Source: Fibrobacterota bacterium
GTDB taxonomy: Bacteria > Fibrobacterota > Chitinivibrionia > Chitinivibrionales > Chitinispirillaceae
Reading direction: 5' to 3'
Assembly: GCA_023459055.1 (NCBI GenBank)
Contig: JAEWVR010000039.1
Span: 1 to 52,866, forward strand
Length of the DNA: 52,866 nucleotides
Numbering within the stretch: position 1 is the first letter of the stretch; each line of letters starts with the position of its first letter. The notes below the pieces were generated by a model. That model was not told the origin of the DNA and searched no databases. It was given only the letters and a program-made list of their open reading frames with translations. Both the position numbers and the translations under genes were made by a program. Below, one piece after another: positions 26,640-34,570 of the stretch.

Positions 26640-26779
26640 AATATAAGGTGATTTTACCATTACCTGCATAAAAAAAACGTTTTTTGCCATATCAAGCGCG
26701 AACAATGTGTTTTATATGTAATTGATTTTATTACATATTATATAAATATATTGTGCGAACAGTATTTATTTTGCGAACA
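26640..26779 (-). promoter_or_regulatory. Three-box promoter upstream of the GH141-like gene
   Basis: On the minus strand a -10-like TATATT (plus 26640-26645, within CCTTATATTGT) lies about 96 bases before the start codon. On the plus strand, GCGAACA octamers begin at 26697 (CGCGAACA), 26754 (TGCGAACA) and 26772 (TGCGAACA), that is 57, 114 and 132 bases upstream of the -10. No TTGACA-like -35 is visible, as expected for activator-dependent promoters. The same geometry occurs at 29457-29595 and 31177-31316. Confidence 0.75.
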
Positions 26780-26834
26780 CTTTCAAGCAAAACAACACTT
26801 GCAATTGAGGATTAAATTATCTTGAATCAAGTAT

Positions 26835-26865
26835 CAGGGTATCGTTTTGCGTCAACGATTCCCTG
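26835..26865 (-). terminator. Possible hairpin terminator after the DUF2341/LamG gene
   Basis: CAGGGAATCGTT pairs with AACGATACCCTG with one mismatch around a seven-base loop, about 50 bases after the lipoprotein stop on the minus strand. The tail is not a clean T-run, so it may be a weak terminator or only an mRNA-end hairpin. Confidence 0.45.
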
Positions 26866-26913
26866 TACTGCCAAACCTGAGATTTTGATAGAATTATTTT
26901 TTAAAAGCGGAAA

Positions 26914-28587
26914 CTACCTGAACTGCAACAATGCATCGCTTGCTTTTTGATTTTCGTAACAAAGCCTGACCCAATCAGCGCTCATTACAGCATTCTGAAC
27001 ACGCACTTCGTCAAGGTGTCCGACAAAGTTGAAAATTGTTTTTCCATTACCATGAATGCCTAAATACGTATCCTTGCCAACCCCGTTATAATATATCGGT
27101 GCGGTAAAATTTGTGACAGCCACCTGAATCCCATCAATATACAGAGCTTGAGTATGGGTGGACGAGTTGTGTGTGTAAACAACATAACGCCAACCACTTT
27201 TCGCGAGTGTCACTCCTGAACCGGTAATCGAAAAACTGCTGAGCTCATCCAAAGAATCACTATGGTAGGAACCTGCAGTTCCTGCGCTGTTAATATGCTC
27301 ATCAAGACGAATCAGGATTGCATCACCAAGAGAGATAACTTCCTGACCAGTAGTAGTATCAGATGCAACCCATGCACTCAGGGTAAGATTGATAGGATTA
27401 TTAAATACACCGGGAATTTTGATAAATGTTGCATCTGTAAACCGTCGCGAGGTCCCGATAAGTCCATCCGAACTGGTACACCCGGAATTCGATCCGTTGT
27501 TACCATTGACTGTTGCATCAGTTGATACCATACCGGTATCGTTGAGATGCCAAACACCTGCAAAATGTGCTGTTGTGTCAAAGACATTTTTATAATCCGG
27601 CATAGTAACAGCCTGTGGATTTCCCCAGTACATCATCACATATCGTGAACTATCACCACCAGTAAGTGTATCCGCCTTGAACCAGACAGCTGCATTCTTT
27701 TTCTGTGCGTCCCAGTGTTCAATCTCAAAAGGTATCGCCGTTCCATCTGATTTAGTTAAGAGCAGATCACTGCCATTAGGTTTGGCACTACTAAATTCGA
27801 AATTATTTTCGTTTAAACGAAGGAGTACTGGAAAGTCATAAACCATACCAGACACCTGAACGCCACTTGCGGTAGTGTTGAAATACAGACGCTTTGAATA
27901 CTGCCACATACTGAGGCTCAGATAATCTATAGTACCGACAGATGCGGCTGCTCCTGAACGTACTTCTACCTCCGGAATATCAATGGACTTGTAACTGGAT
28001 GATATCGCTTGCACACGAACAGTGAACGTTCCGGCAGGTACATCATTGATTATAAAACCACCTGTTGACAGATCACGTACTCCCGAACGTTCAAGACCAC
28101 AAATCTGGACATGCATTGCCACAGTGTCAACTTCATTTATAAACGTTCCGCTGATTGTTCCGGTCGGCTGCAACACACCCTTTTGTAAATCTGCCAGTGA
28201 ATCATGACGGGACAATGTACATGCAAATAATACAGCATGTGCATTTTCATCATTTATTTCAACGAAATATTTACCGGTGTCAAGCGAATCAACTGAAAAT
28301 TTCCCTGAGGCATCAGTACGCAGATCCCGCCACGCATTAGAACTTTTTTGAAGCGCTTTCGCGGCTGTATAGTTTTGTAAACGAACACGCACAACAGCAT
28401 TTGCCGCCGGTGTACTATCGGAGGTATACGCAACCCCTAAAATACGCCCGTTTCCGGACTGCGAACCGGTACCCGCAATTGAATCACCTGATGTACAACA
28501 GACATTTATGAGCGCAAAAACAATAAGAATGATACCCGCAACAGCGGTAATCACACGAGTTCTGCCATGGTAAATAACGCTAATCAT
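26914..28587 (-). CDS. Envelope protein with carboxypeptidase-regulatory-like, DUF2341 and LamG domains
   Basis: 557 residues. An N-terminal hydrophobic segment ends in ALINVCCTSGDS, a likely lipoprotein signal with a non-ideal lipobox. Next come two carboxypeptidase-regulatory-like beta domains (GRILGVAYTSDSTPAANAVV; GTISGTFINEVDTVAMHV), a DUF2341 domain (about 235-345, MWQYSKRLYFNTTASGV...YVMMYWGNPQAV) and a C-terminal LamG/concanavalin-type domain (about 360-557, AGVWHLNDTG...GHLDEVRVQNAVMSADWVRL). LamG and DUF2341 domains often bind glycans. The ATG overlaps the stop of the TIGR02147 gene (ATGA), so the two are translationally coupled. I infer an envelope sensor or binding partner for that regulator. 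Confidence 0.82.
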   Translation of the reverse strand: MISVIYHGRTRVITAVAGIILIVFALINVCCTSGDSIAGTGSQSGNGRILGVAYTSDSTPAANAVVRVRLQNYTAAKALQKSSNAWRDLRTDASGKFSVDSLDTGKYFVEINDENAHAVLFACTLSRHDSLADLQKGVLQPTGTISGTFINEVDTVAMHVQICGLERSGVRDLSTGGFIINDVPAGTFTVRVQAISSSYKSIDIPEVEVRSGAAASVGTIDYLSLSMWQYSKRLYFNTTASGVQVSGMVYDFPVLLRLNENNFEFSSAKPNGSDLLLTKSDGTAIPFEIEHWDAQKKNAAVWFKADTLTGGDSSRYVMMYWGNPQAVTMPDYKNVFDTTAHFAGVWHLNDTGMVSTDATVNGNNGSNSGCTSSDGLIGTSRRFTDATFIKIPGVFNNPINLTLSAWVASDTTTGQEVISLGDAILIRLDEHINSAGTAGSYHSDSLDELSSFSITGSGVTLAKSGWRYVVYTHNSSTHTQALYIDGIQVAVTNFTAPIYYNGVGKDTYLGIHGNGKTIFNFVGHLDEVRVQNAVMSADWVRLCYENQKASDALLQFR

Positions 28588-29450
28588 TGTTCCTCGCTTG
28601 TATCATCAGATTTTTTCTCGATCAGGGGGAAGAGCTGAAAGTTACATTGACAGACAATTTCTGAAGGTGTTGAGTCCTCAATCACCATTGTCAACAGCTC
28701 CTCTTTAAATGTTCTTATTCGCTCTTTAATCCGACTAAAACACCTGGGCGAAACACCAAGTGTCAGTGAACTGATTTCCCGTTCTTCAGGTTCGAAACGC
28801 TCCAACGCATCTTTTGCAAGCCCGATCATCTCCGATTGAAAATTCCGCAGAACAAAGGATTTCATCTCATATTCGGATGAAATCACTGCATTTGACAGTT
28901 CCAGCTTGCCATCAGAATTTCTTTGAAGAATCCCAAGCTGTAACATAATTTCTACTGATTTTTTTGCCTGTGCGGAAGTAATTCGTGGTATACACCGCTT
29001 CGCAATCCAATCATAATCCTCTCTGAAATCACTCAGTGTCACCATTTCACGAATTGCACTGTGATACCAGTACCGGAAAAACTCGTACTGTTTATCACTT
29101 ATAAATTTAATCGATGAATTCCCCCGTAAACGAAGCATTCTTGTAAAATGAAGGTTTTTTTCATCATTTGATTTGCTATTAACAAAATGGACAACCGCAC
29201 TGAAATATTCACTCTCTTTAGGCGAAAGATTCATTGCGGCAGCATATTTCTGCATAACATCAAGGCTGAGACGACGACGACCTTCAATAATATCCTTGAA
29301 CATACTCGCAGAAACACCCGATCGCATTGCGAAATACCGGAAAGAGAATGACGGCACCTCTTTCTTCTGATGAGCGTAGTACTCCTTAAGAAGTGTCCTG
29401 TAATCAGTGTAATGATAAATATTGAAGGAACGGACGTTTTTTGTCTTCAT
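28584..29450 (-). CDS. TIGR02147 / DUF4423-family transcriptional regulator
   Basis: 288 residues, no signal peptide. The N-terminus (FNIYHYTDYRTLLKEYY) is the hallmark of the TIGR02147 family, first defined as a paralogous set in Fibrobacter succinogenes. Residues about 33-80 (FSFRYFAMRSGVSASMFKDI then EGRRRLSLDVMQKYAAAM) look like an XRE-type helix-turn-helix. The remaining ~200 residues form the DUF4423 domain (ISDKQYEFFRYWYHSAIREM). DNA targets are not established for this family as far as I know. It is coupled to the DUF2341/LamG gene by a 4-base overlap. The -10-like element ends so close to the ATG that the mRNA may be leaderless. Confidence 0.88.
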   Translation of the reverse strand: MKTKNVRSFNIYHYTDYRTLLKEYYAHQKKEVPSFSFRYFAMRSGVSASMFKDIIEGRRRLSLDVMQKYAAAMNLSPKESEYFSAVVHFVNSKSNDEKNLHFTRMLRLRGNSSIKFISDKQYEFFRYWYHSAIREMVTLSDFREDYDWIAKRCIPRITSAQAKKSVEIMLQLGILQRNSDGKLELSNAVISSEYEMKSFVLRNFQSEMIGLAKDALERFEPEEREISSLTLGVSPRCFSRIKERIRTFKEELLTMVIEDSTPSEIVCQCNFQLFPLIEKKSDDTSEEQ

Positions 29451-29456
29451 AGTAAA

Positions 29457-29595
29457 AATATACGCAATTTAGCTTTGAAAAGCGACATAAATTACAAGTT
29501 ATTCCAATTACATGCGAACAGCATTATAGAAAGTAATCAAAAACGATGGATAATCTATCAATAGCACTATGCGAACAGAATCAGATTTGCGAACA
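29457..29595 (-). promoter_or_regulatory. Three-box promoter upstream of the TIGR02147 regulator
   Basis: The -10-like TATATT (plus 29457-29462) lies six bases from the ATG. TGCGAACA occurs on the plus strand at 29513, 29570 and 29588, which is 56, 113 and 131 bases upstream of the -10. The terminator of the preceding gene (29632-29671) bounds the region, so the boxes belong to the regulator. This suggests autoregulation. Confidence 0.75.
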
Positions 29596-29631
29596 AATGA
29601 CTTTGAAGAAGTACACCATAATTAATCAATT

Positions 29632-29671
29632 AAAAAAGGAGTATCATTCATCATTTCAGATCTGACACTCC
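29632..29671 (-). terminator. Rho-independent terminator of the clan GH-F glycosidase gene
   Basis: On the minus strand GGAGTGTCA pairs with TGATACTCC (nine pairs, one G-U) and is followed by TTTTTTAATT. It begins about eight bases after the stop codon of the upstream gene. Confidence 0.8.
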
Positions 29672-29678
29672 CTCTTTA

Positions 29679-31010
29679 TCAGTTCAATGCAGCACAATTG
29701 ATCGTTGACGAATACTTTTTATGCTGGTTTTCAACCGTAAGATAATAAATACCGGTACCACGTAATTTATGCTTAAATTCATACACACCTGGACTGCCGC
29801 CGGTAATTTTCTTAACGACTTTTCCATTTGTTGCAACTATCCGTAATTCATATGAAGTGGTAAAAGGAACATTGATCGATACTGCATTATTTTTTACATA
29901 TGAGACTTTTACATTCTCAGTAACACTGACAACACTTGATATGTGAGTACTTCTAACATCTGTCACCCCATCAAATGCAGCACCATCAAAGGGTACTACA
30001 ATCACCTTACTCCCATGCATATCACCGCCTTTATCATTTTCCTTTTCAACATCAATAACAGCAAAGGTAAAATGAGTTACATGACCATCCTGAATAAAAA
30101 CGCCAGGCCGTTCAATCTTATTCCAATGGTTCACGGTTCCATCAGTATAGCGCAGAAAATTTGATTTCGGATCAAATGCCAATCCCTGATTAGTCCAGTT
30201 CTTTATACCATCTTTTGATGTGAGGTGAAAAGCTTTGCGTTCGCTCCATGAATTGACAACAATATGATACATCCCGCCGCTATACCACAATACCGGGTCC
30301 TCAAGGTTTGGCAAATTTACTGTATTGTAAACGGAATTGCCCTGGATGACATAGGGACCGGTTAGACCGCCTGAACTGATCATAATCTGTCCATTTCGCG
30401 CTACAATCATATACCTGCCATCATCGGGACGAATAATCATACTGAGATTGGCAATCTGAGGTACAGGAAAACCATTTGCTGTGATTTTAATAGAACCTGC
30501 AAAAGTCCAGGGCCCATCAAGTGTTTTTGCGGTAAAGAAATCACCCGGCCGGGTATCGCTTACAACTGACGCATACGTGCCGTCCTTAAGCTGAAGAATT
30601 GTAAGATTGTGACCTTTGCCACCACTATTGTTCGGCCATGTTAACCCCTTGTCAACATAGGGTCCCATCACACTATCACTTACCGCATGAATCCCGACAG
30701 AGCTGAGCCAAGACCAGTGACCACCACTTTCACCCCAGCGACTTGCGAACATATGAAACTTTCCATCAGGCCCTTTGATAATCGGCCCATCCCAATAACA
30801 GTATGCTTTACAGGTAGTATCTTCCATACCATTGTAAATATCCCGTTTACCAACTATTGAGCACCCCCACTTGTCAGAACGCAATGGTTTGACAATAGGC
30901 ATAGGAAGAAAGTAGTCAATAAGTGTTTTCGCTGATAATGTCGTCAGTGATGTCAAAACAACAAATGCGACAAATGAAATCACTGTGTTTCCAAATACTC
31001 TCTTTGACAT
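29679..31010 (-). CDS. Secreted five-bladed-propeller glycosidase (clan GH-F, GH43/GH117-like) with sorting domain
   Basis: About 443 residues from the ATG at 31010 (MSKRVFGNTVISFVAFVVLT, signal peptide to about residue 29; AGGA eight bases upstream). An in-frame reading from 31145 lacks a signal and is rejected. The catalytic region has the GH-F propeller look: YWDGPIIKGPDGKFHMFASR, MGPYVDKGLTWPN, NLEDPVLWYSGGMYHIVVNS, IERPGVFIQDGHVTHFTFAV. The exact family and sugar cannot be fixed; GH43 and GH117 are both possible. The last ~75 residues are a sorting domain (YELRIVATNGKVVKKITG...GIYYLTVENQ). Its promoter carries the three-box motif and it has its own terminator. Confidence 0.82.
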   Translation of the reverse strand: MSKRVFGNTVISFVAFVVLTSLTTLSAKTLIDYFLPMPIVKPLRSDKWGCSIVGKRDIYNGMEDTTCKAYCYWDGPIIKGPDGKFHMFASRWGESGGHWSWLSSVGIHAVSDSVMGPYVDKGLTWPNNSGGKGHNLTILQLKDGTYASVVSDTRPGDFFTAKTLDGPWTFAGSIKITANGFPVPQIANLSMIIRPDDGRYMIVARNGQIMISSGGLTGPYVIQGNSVYNTVNLPNLEDPVLWYSGGMYHIVVNSWSERKAFHLTSKDGIKNWTNQGLAFDPKSNFLRYTDGTVNHWNKIERPGVFIQDGHVTHFTFAVIDVEKENDKGGDMHGSKVIVVPFDGAAFDGVTDVRSTHISSVVSVTENVKVSYVKNNAVSINVPFTTSYELRIVATNGKVVKKITGGSPGVYEFKHKLRGTGIYYLTVENQHKKYSSTINCAALN

Positions 31011-31176
31011 ATTGGTAATCCTGTGCTGAGGTTTTAATGTAATCGGACTTGAAAAAGTCACCACACCCGTTCTGAAATCATCAGGAGAGTACCCGGATAC
31101 CGAACGTACATTCGACATACAGGTAACTGCATACAGTATCATCAATCTGTATATCCTACCATATTACGTAAGGAAC

Positions 31177-31316
31177 AATATAAGGCGGTGTGAAACAAAA
31201 AAGGTAAAAAAAAGAACTTGTTTTTACATTATTAGCGAACATAAAAAGATATATATTATTGATATTTAAATAATTAAAAGTTATAGATTAGTGCGAACAC
31301 AATTATTTTGCGAACA
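31177..31316 (-). promoter_or_regulatory. Three-box promoter upstream of the clan GH-F glycosidase
   Basis: The -10-like TATATT (plus 31177-31182, again within CCTTATATTGT) is about 160 bases before the start codon at 31010. GCGAACA octamers begin at 31234 (AGCGAACA), 31292 and 31309 (both TGCGAACA), that is 57, 115 and 132 bases upstream of the -10. This is the third example of the same layout. Confidence 0.75.
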
Positions 31317-31444
31317 AAATCAACATACAGTACGAATACTTTTCATAGCTAAATCAGTATGATGACCTTTAACAGACAGTGGCAGTGCTGCGGTAACACT
31401 CAACGTCATAGCAACACTTCATTTTTCCGCAGTAACAAAAAGTA

Positions 31445-33520
31445 CTACTTATCAAAACATCCGTTTTTCATGACCGGCAAGGAATTCTGCTGTACAAAAT
31501 ATATTCCTTTTGACAACACCCGGCTATTTCCTGACTGATTTTTACCTGCGATCAGGCGCCCTCTCATATCGTAAAATACCGGATTTTTAAGTATCGTCTT
31601 CTCAGTATGGTTATAAACCGGGCTCTTTATATTGATCACATCCACCGGCACAAATTTCCACTGCTGATTTGTATTCGTTGATGAATAATCGCTGTATTGG
31701 ATAATCGGATTACCATCAGTACCTACATTGTCAAGATTATCAAGCAGCTTGCCGCTGAACCGGTTTACGATTTTGTAAAAATTATTTTCAACCGGTACAA
31801 TCTGCCACTGCTGACCGGATGCATTACTTAGTGTATCAACGATTATCGGCGCACTATTATCTGCCTCATTACCATTATCAAGTGAGCGTTTGGACGAATA
31901 TGATGTAATTTTAAAATAGCCGTTATACAGCTCATCCAGTTTCCAAACCTGCGGAATCTGACGATTAAGCGTCTGCTGGGTAAGAGCAGTTCCTGGCGCT
32001 CCAGCCCCGCAATCAAGTGCTTTCCCGCTACCTCTATTAACAATCGCATAGGATTTCCCAGATTGGAATTCCGCATTAACCAGGGTAAATCTTACGAGCT
32101 GATGATCACGGTAAGCAAAATTCCCAAGAACCGCATCAATGCCGGTATTTTTTGAGCCTCCTGAAATCTCAATGGTTTTCCCGAGTGTATTAACACTGAC
32201 CATGCGAAAATATCCATCACCGCAATCGATCAACTGCCATTTCTGATTATATGCATCACTCCACTCATAATTCAGGATTTTTGCACCAACCTCTCTTGAC
32301 GCTCCGGAGACATCCATTACTTTACTATTTCCAACTGATGTTATCTTAAAATGTGATGCACCCACATTCTGGATGCGCCACAGCTGCGTAGTCGCACCGG
32401 ATGGAGTCTGCTGCTGAACCGCAGAACCATTTGTGCCGAGTACAAGCCCGGAGTGTTTGGCCGTAATCGTATAAACCCCATCCTGAAAGTCCCGTGCACC
32501 GGCAGCCCACCTGCCAGTCTTTACATCAAGGGAATACTGATCCTGCCATCCAACAGAAAGCTTAGTACCGCTTACCGTAACCGGAAGCATTACAATACGG
32601 CTCATTGAGTAATTAGATACCGACCAGCGATCTCCTGTGTAAAGGAACGTTGTGGTGTCGCTGCCTTTTACCGTTACAGCAAAACCAACCTGCGACTCAT
32701 ACGTATGCGTATTTGCAACAGCTATTTTACCACCAGAAGTCCATGGACCACTGAGTTTTGTTGCATAGAAATAGTGATTATCATTAAAATCCCACCCTGT
32801 ACACCAGGACATCATCCAGAAATAATAACCGCCTTGTTTTATGATCGCATGTCCCTCGCACTCCATATCGTTACTCGCAGAACCACGATAGACTTCCTTT
32901 ACAATTGATGTATACGTGTTGTCAAGCTCAAAAAGACTCACATTCTGATTGCCAAACGTTGTACAGATAAGATATGCCTTACCATCATCGTCCTGATACA
33001 CATTAATATCCCTGCTGTCAATGTCCATTGGACGAAAATGACCTTTAAATGTATAATTGCCGCCGATGGTTGAACAGGTGGCATAAGCGACCTCTGCAAT
33101 CTTATAGGCATTATGTCCCTCATAATGCATCCACATGACAAACTGACCTGTTTTCTCATTGTGAAGAAGCTTGGCGCGTTCTATAACGGCGTCATTGTCA
33201 AGATCAGGATGTGAACTTTTTTTAAGTATCTGATTGACAAATGTCCATTTCTTAAGATCGGGGGATGAATAGAGGTTAATTCCAATGAATGCATAATTAT
33301 TCGCACTGCGGTCCATTCCCCACAAATAATAAAGATCACCGACTTTTATGATTCCGCCCTCAGTGGCAGCAATCAGTTTACCGTTGGTATCACGCCAGTC
33401 GCCACCGGGAACAATGCAATCGGTAACCTGCGAATAAGCACCCTGAGCCCAAAGCACCATCAATGCAAAAATCCATACATAACAGCCTGTGATAATTCTT
33501 TGTAACCCGCATAAATTCAT
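31445..33520 (-). CDS. Secreted GH43_24-like glycosidase with ricin-type lectin domains and sorting domain
   Basis: 691 residues, signal peptide at about 1-31. Residues about 35-330 form a GH43-type propeller; EGGIIKVGDLYYLWGMDRS, IDSRDINVYQDDDGKAYLI and MECEGHAIIKQGGYYFW resemble subfamily 24 exo-beta-1,3-galactanases, which act on arabinogalactan side chains. Residues about 340-620 hold ricin-B/CBM13-like repeats (TQLWRIQNVGASHFKITSVG, QQWQIVPVENNFYKIVNRFS, NQQWKFVPVD). The C-terminus (FYDMRGRLIAGKNQ...SKGIYFVQQN) is a sorting domain. The substrate call is an inference from subfamily resemblance. A CCTTATATT element lies upstream, but no GCGAACA boxes. Confidence 0.88.
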   Translation of the reverse strand: MNLCGLQRIITGCYVWIFALMVLWAQGAYSQVTDCIVPGGDWRDTNGKLIAATEGGIIKVGDLYYLWGMDRSANNYAFIGINLYSSPDLKKWTFVNQILKKSSHPDLDNDAVIERAKLLHNEKTGQFVMWMHYEGHNAYKIAEVAYATCSTIGGNYTFKGHFRPMDIDSRDINVYQDDDGKAYLICTTFGNQNVSLFELDNTYTSIVKEVYRGSASNDMECEGHAIIKQGGYYFWMMSWCTGWDFNDNHYFYATKLSGPWTSGGKIAVANTHTYESQVGFAVTVKGSDTTTFLYTGDRWSVSNYSMSRIVMLPVTVSGTKLSVGWQDQYSLDVKTGRWAAGARDFQDGVYTITAKHSGLVLGTNGSAVQQQTPSGATTQLWRIQNVGASHFKITSVGNSKVMDVSGASREVGAKILNYEWSDAYNQKWQLIDCGDGYFRMVSVNTLGKTIEISGGSKNTGIDAVLGNFAYRDHQLVRFTLVNAEFQSGKSYAIVNRGSGKALDCGAGAPGTALTQQTLNRQIPQVWKLDELYNGYFKITSYSSKRSLDNGNEADNSAPIIVDTLSNASGQQWQIVPVENNFYKIVNRFSGKLLDNLDNVGTDGNPIIQYSDYSSTNTNQQWKFVPVDVINIKSPVYNHTEKTILKNPVFYDMRGRLIAGKNQSGNSRVLSKGIYFVQQNSLPVMKNGCFDK

Positions 33521-33740
33521 AGTGTCTGCCTTATTAAATGTTGAGACTCGAACCGGTATCGCTCAAATGGTATTAAAACAATATTAATTTAGAACTCAAT
33601 ATATATAATATAAGGTATTTATTCAGCAAATAATTAACCCTTGATTTACTAAAATAAGATTGTAATGTACTATATTATCTTTATTATCTTTTTAAACACT
33701 GTATCAACCACAGAAGTAACAGGAATCATCATAGCCTATA
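33521..33740 (-). promoter_or_regulatory. Promoter region of the GH43_24-like gene
   Basis: AT-rich gap between divergent genes. CCTTATATT on the minus strand (AATATA at plus 33607-33612) lies about 80 bases before the GH43_24-like start and matches the -10 context of the three-box promoters, but no GCGAACA copy is present at the expected distances. Confidence 0.45.
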
Positions 33741-34397
33741 ATGGATAACATAAAGTCTTTCGTTGAAAACGATTCTGTTATCAACGCTATTGTTAAATGT
33801 ATTTGTTCAAAATTTAAAGATGCCACAGCGCCAAAACTTATTGCAGTCGGCGGTCCCGGCGGGTGCGGTAAATCATCTTTTTGTATGATGCTCAGTAACG
33901 CACTTGAATCATCATCAATATTGCCACTTGATAACTACCGGATTCCCAGAAACGAGCGTGAACAACGAAAACGCCACGGATCACACCCTGACGCAAACAG
34001 AATTGATTTACTGTTAGAACATATTGACAAACTGCATCAGGGTAAGCAAATCAATTGTCCGGTTTACGATACTGTAACCGGCACGGTAATGTCTGATAAA
34101 CCCTTCACGCCAAAACAGTTTGTACTGCTTGACGGCGAGATCGCCACGTATGCCCAAATTGTCACCCGCTGTGATTTTTCTATACACCTTGATGCCGCAC
34201 CCGAAGATCTGTTTGCACGACGGGTAAAACGTGATACAGAACAGCATAGGTATTCACTGGAAAAGATCCGTTCTGTTTTTGAGCAGAGCATACATGATAA
34301 TCAGACCTTTGGAGTATACGGAAAACAACATGCGGATATCAACCTTGTTTGCAACGATGATTTCAGGATTGAAATCATCGACATAAGGTGCATGTAG
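33741..34397 (+). CDS. Uridine kinase-like P-loop kinase
   Basis: 218 residues, soluble. The Walker A loop is GGPGGCGKSSF at about residues 38-48, followed by the uridine-kinase/phosphoribulokinase-type block LPLDNYRIPRNEREQRKRHG and PVYDTVTGTV. The lid-like segment DLFARRVKRDTEQHRYS is also typical. It likely phosphorylates a small hydroxylated metabolite such as uridine or a sugar, but the family is broad and the substrate is uncertain. No strong ribosome-binding site is visible. It precedes the two-component genes by about 170 bases; no functional link is evident. Confidence 0.8.
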   Translation: MDNIKSFVENDSVINAIVKCICSKFKDATAPKLIAVGGPGGCGKSSFCMMLSNALESSSILPLDNYRIPRNEREQRKRHGSHPDANRIDLLLEHIDKLHQGKQINCPVYDTVTGTVMSDKPFTPKQFVLLDGEIATYAQIVTRCDFSIHLDAAPEDLFARRVKRDTEQHRYSLEKIRSVFEQSIHDNQTFGVYGKQHADINLVCNDDFRIEIIDIRCM

Positions 34398-34570
34398 ACA
34401 TTTGTCTTATACCAGCATAAAGTTATTTACCAAAAAGATTTGAATTTGCTGTTGCACTACCTCTGGCAATGTATGTATTATTAACTAATTCAAGATGTTG
34501 GTTAATACCATCACTAAGGATGCAACCGGAGCAGATCATATTGAGAACACGACCTTTTTGGAGTGCACCG

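Noticed and set aside
30744..30751. A tenth TGCGAACA copy
   Set aside because: It lies inside the clan GH-F coding sequence (encoding Met-Phe-Ala-Ser), alone and without the array spacing. Some single copies are expected by chance in 53 kb.
26697..31316. GCGAACA boxes as LexA (SOS) or DnaA sites
   Set aside because: Gram-positive LexA sites are palindromic GAAC-N4-GTTC, and these are direct repeats 17-18 and 57-58 bases apart. DnaA boxes are TTATCCACA-like. The fixed position relative to a -10 element favours a promoter activator.
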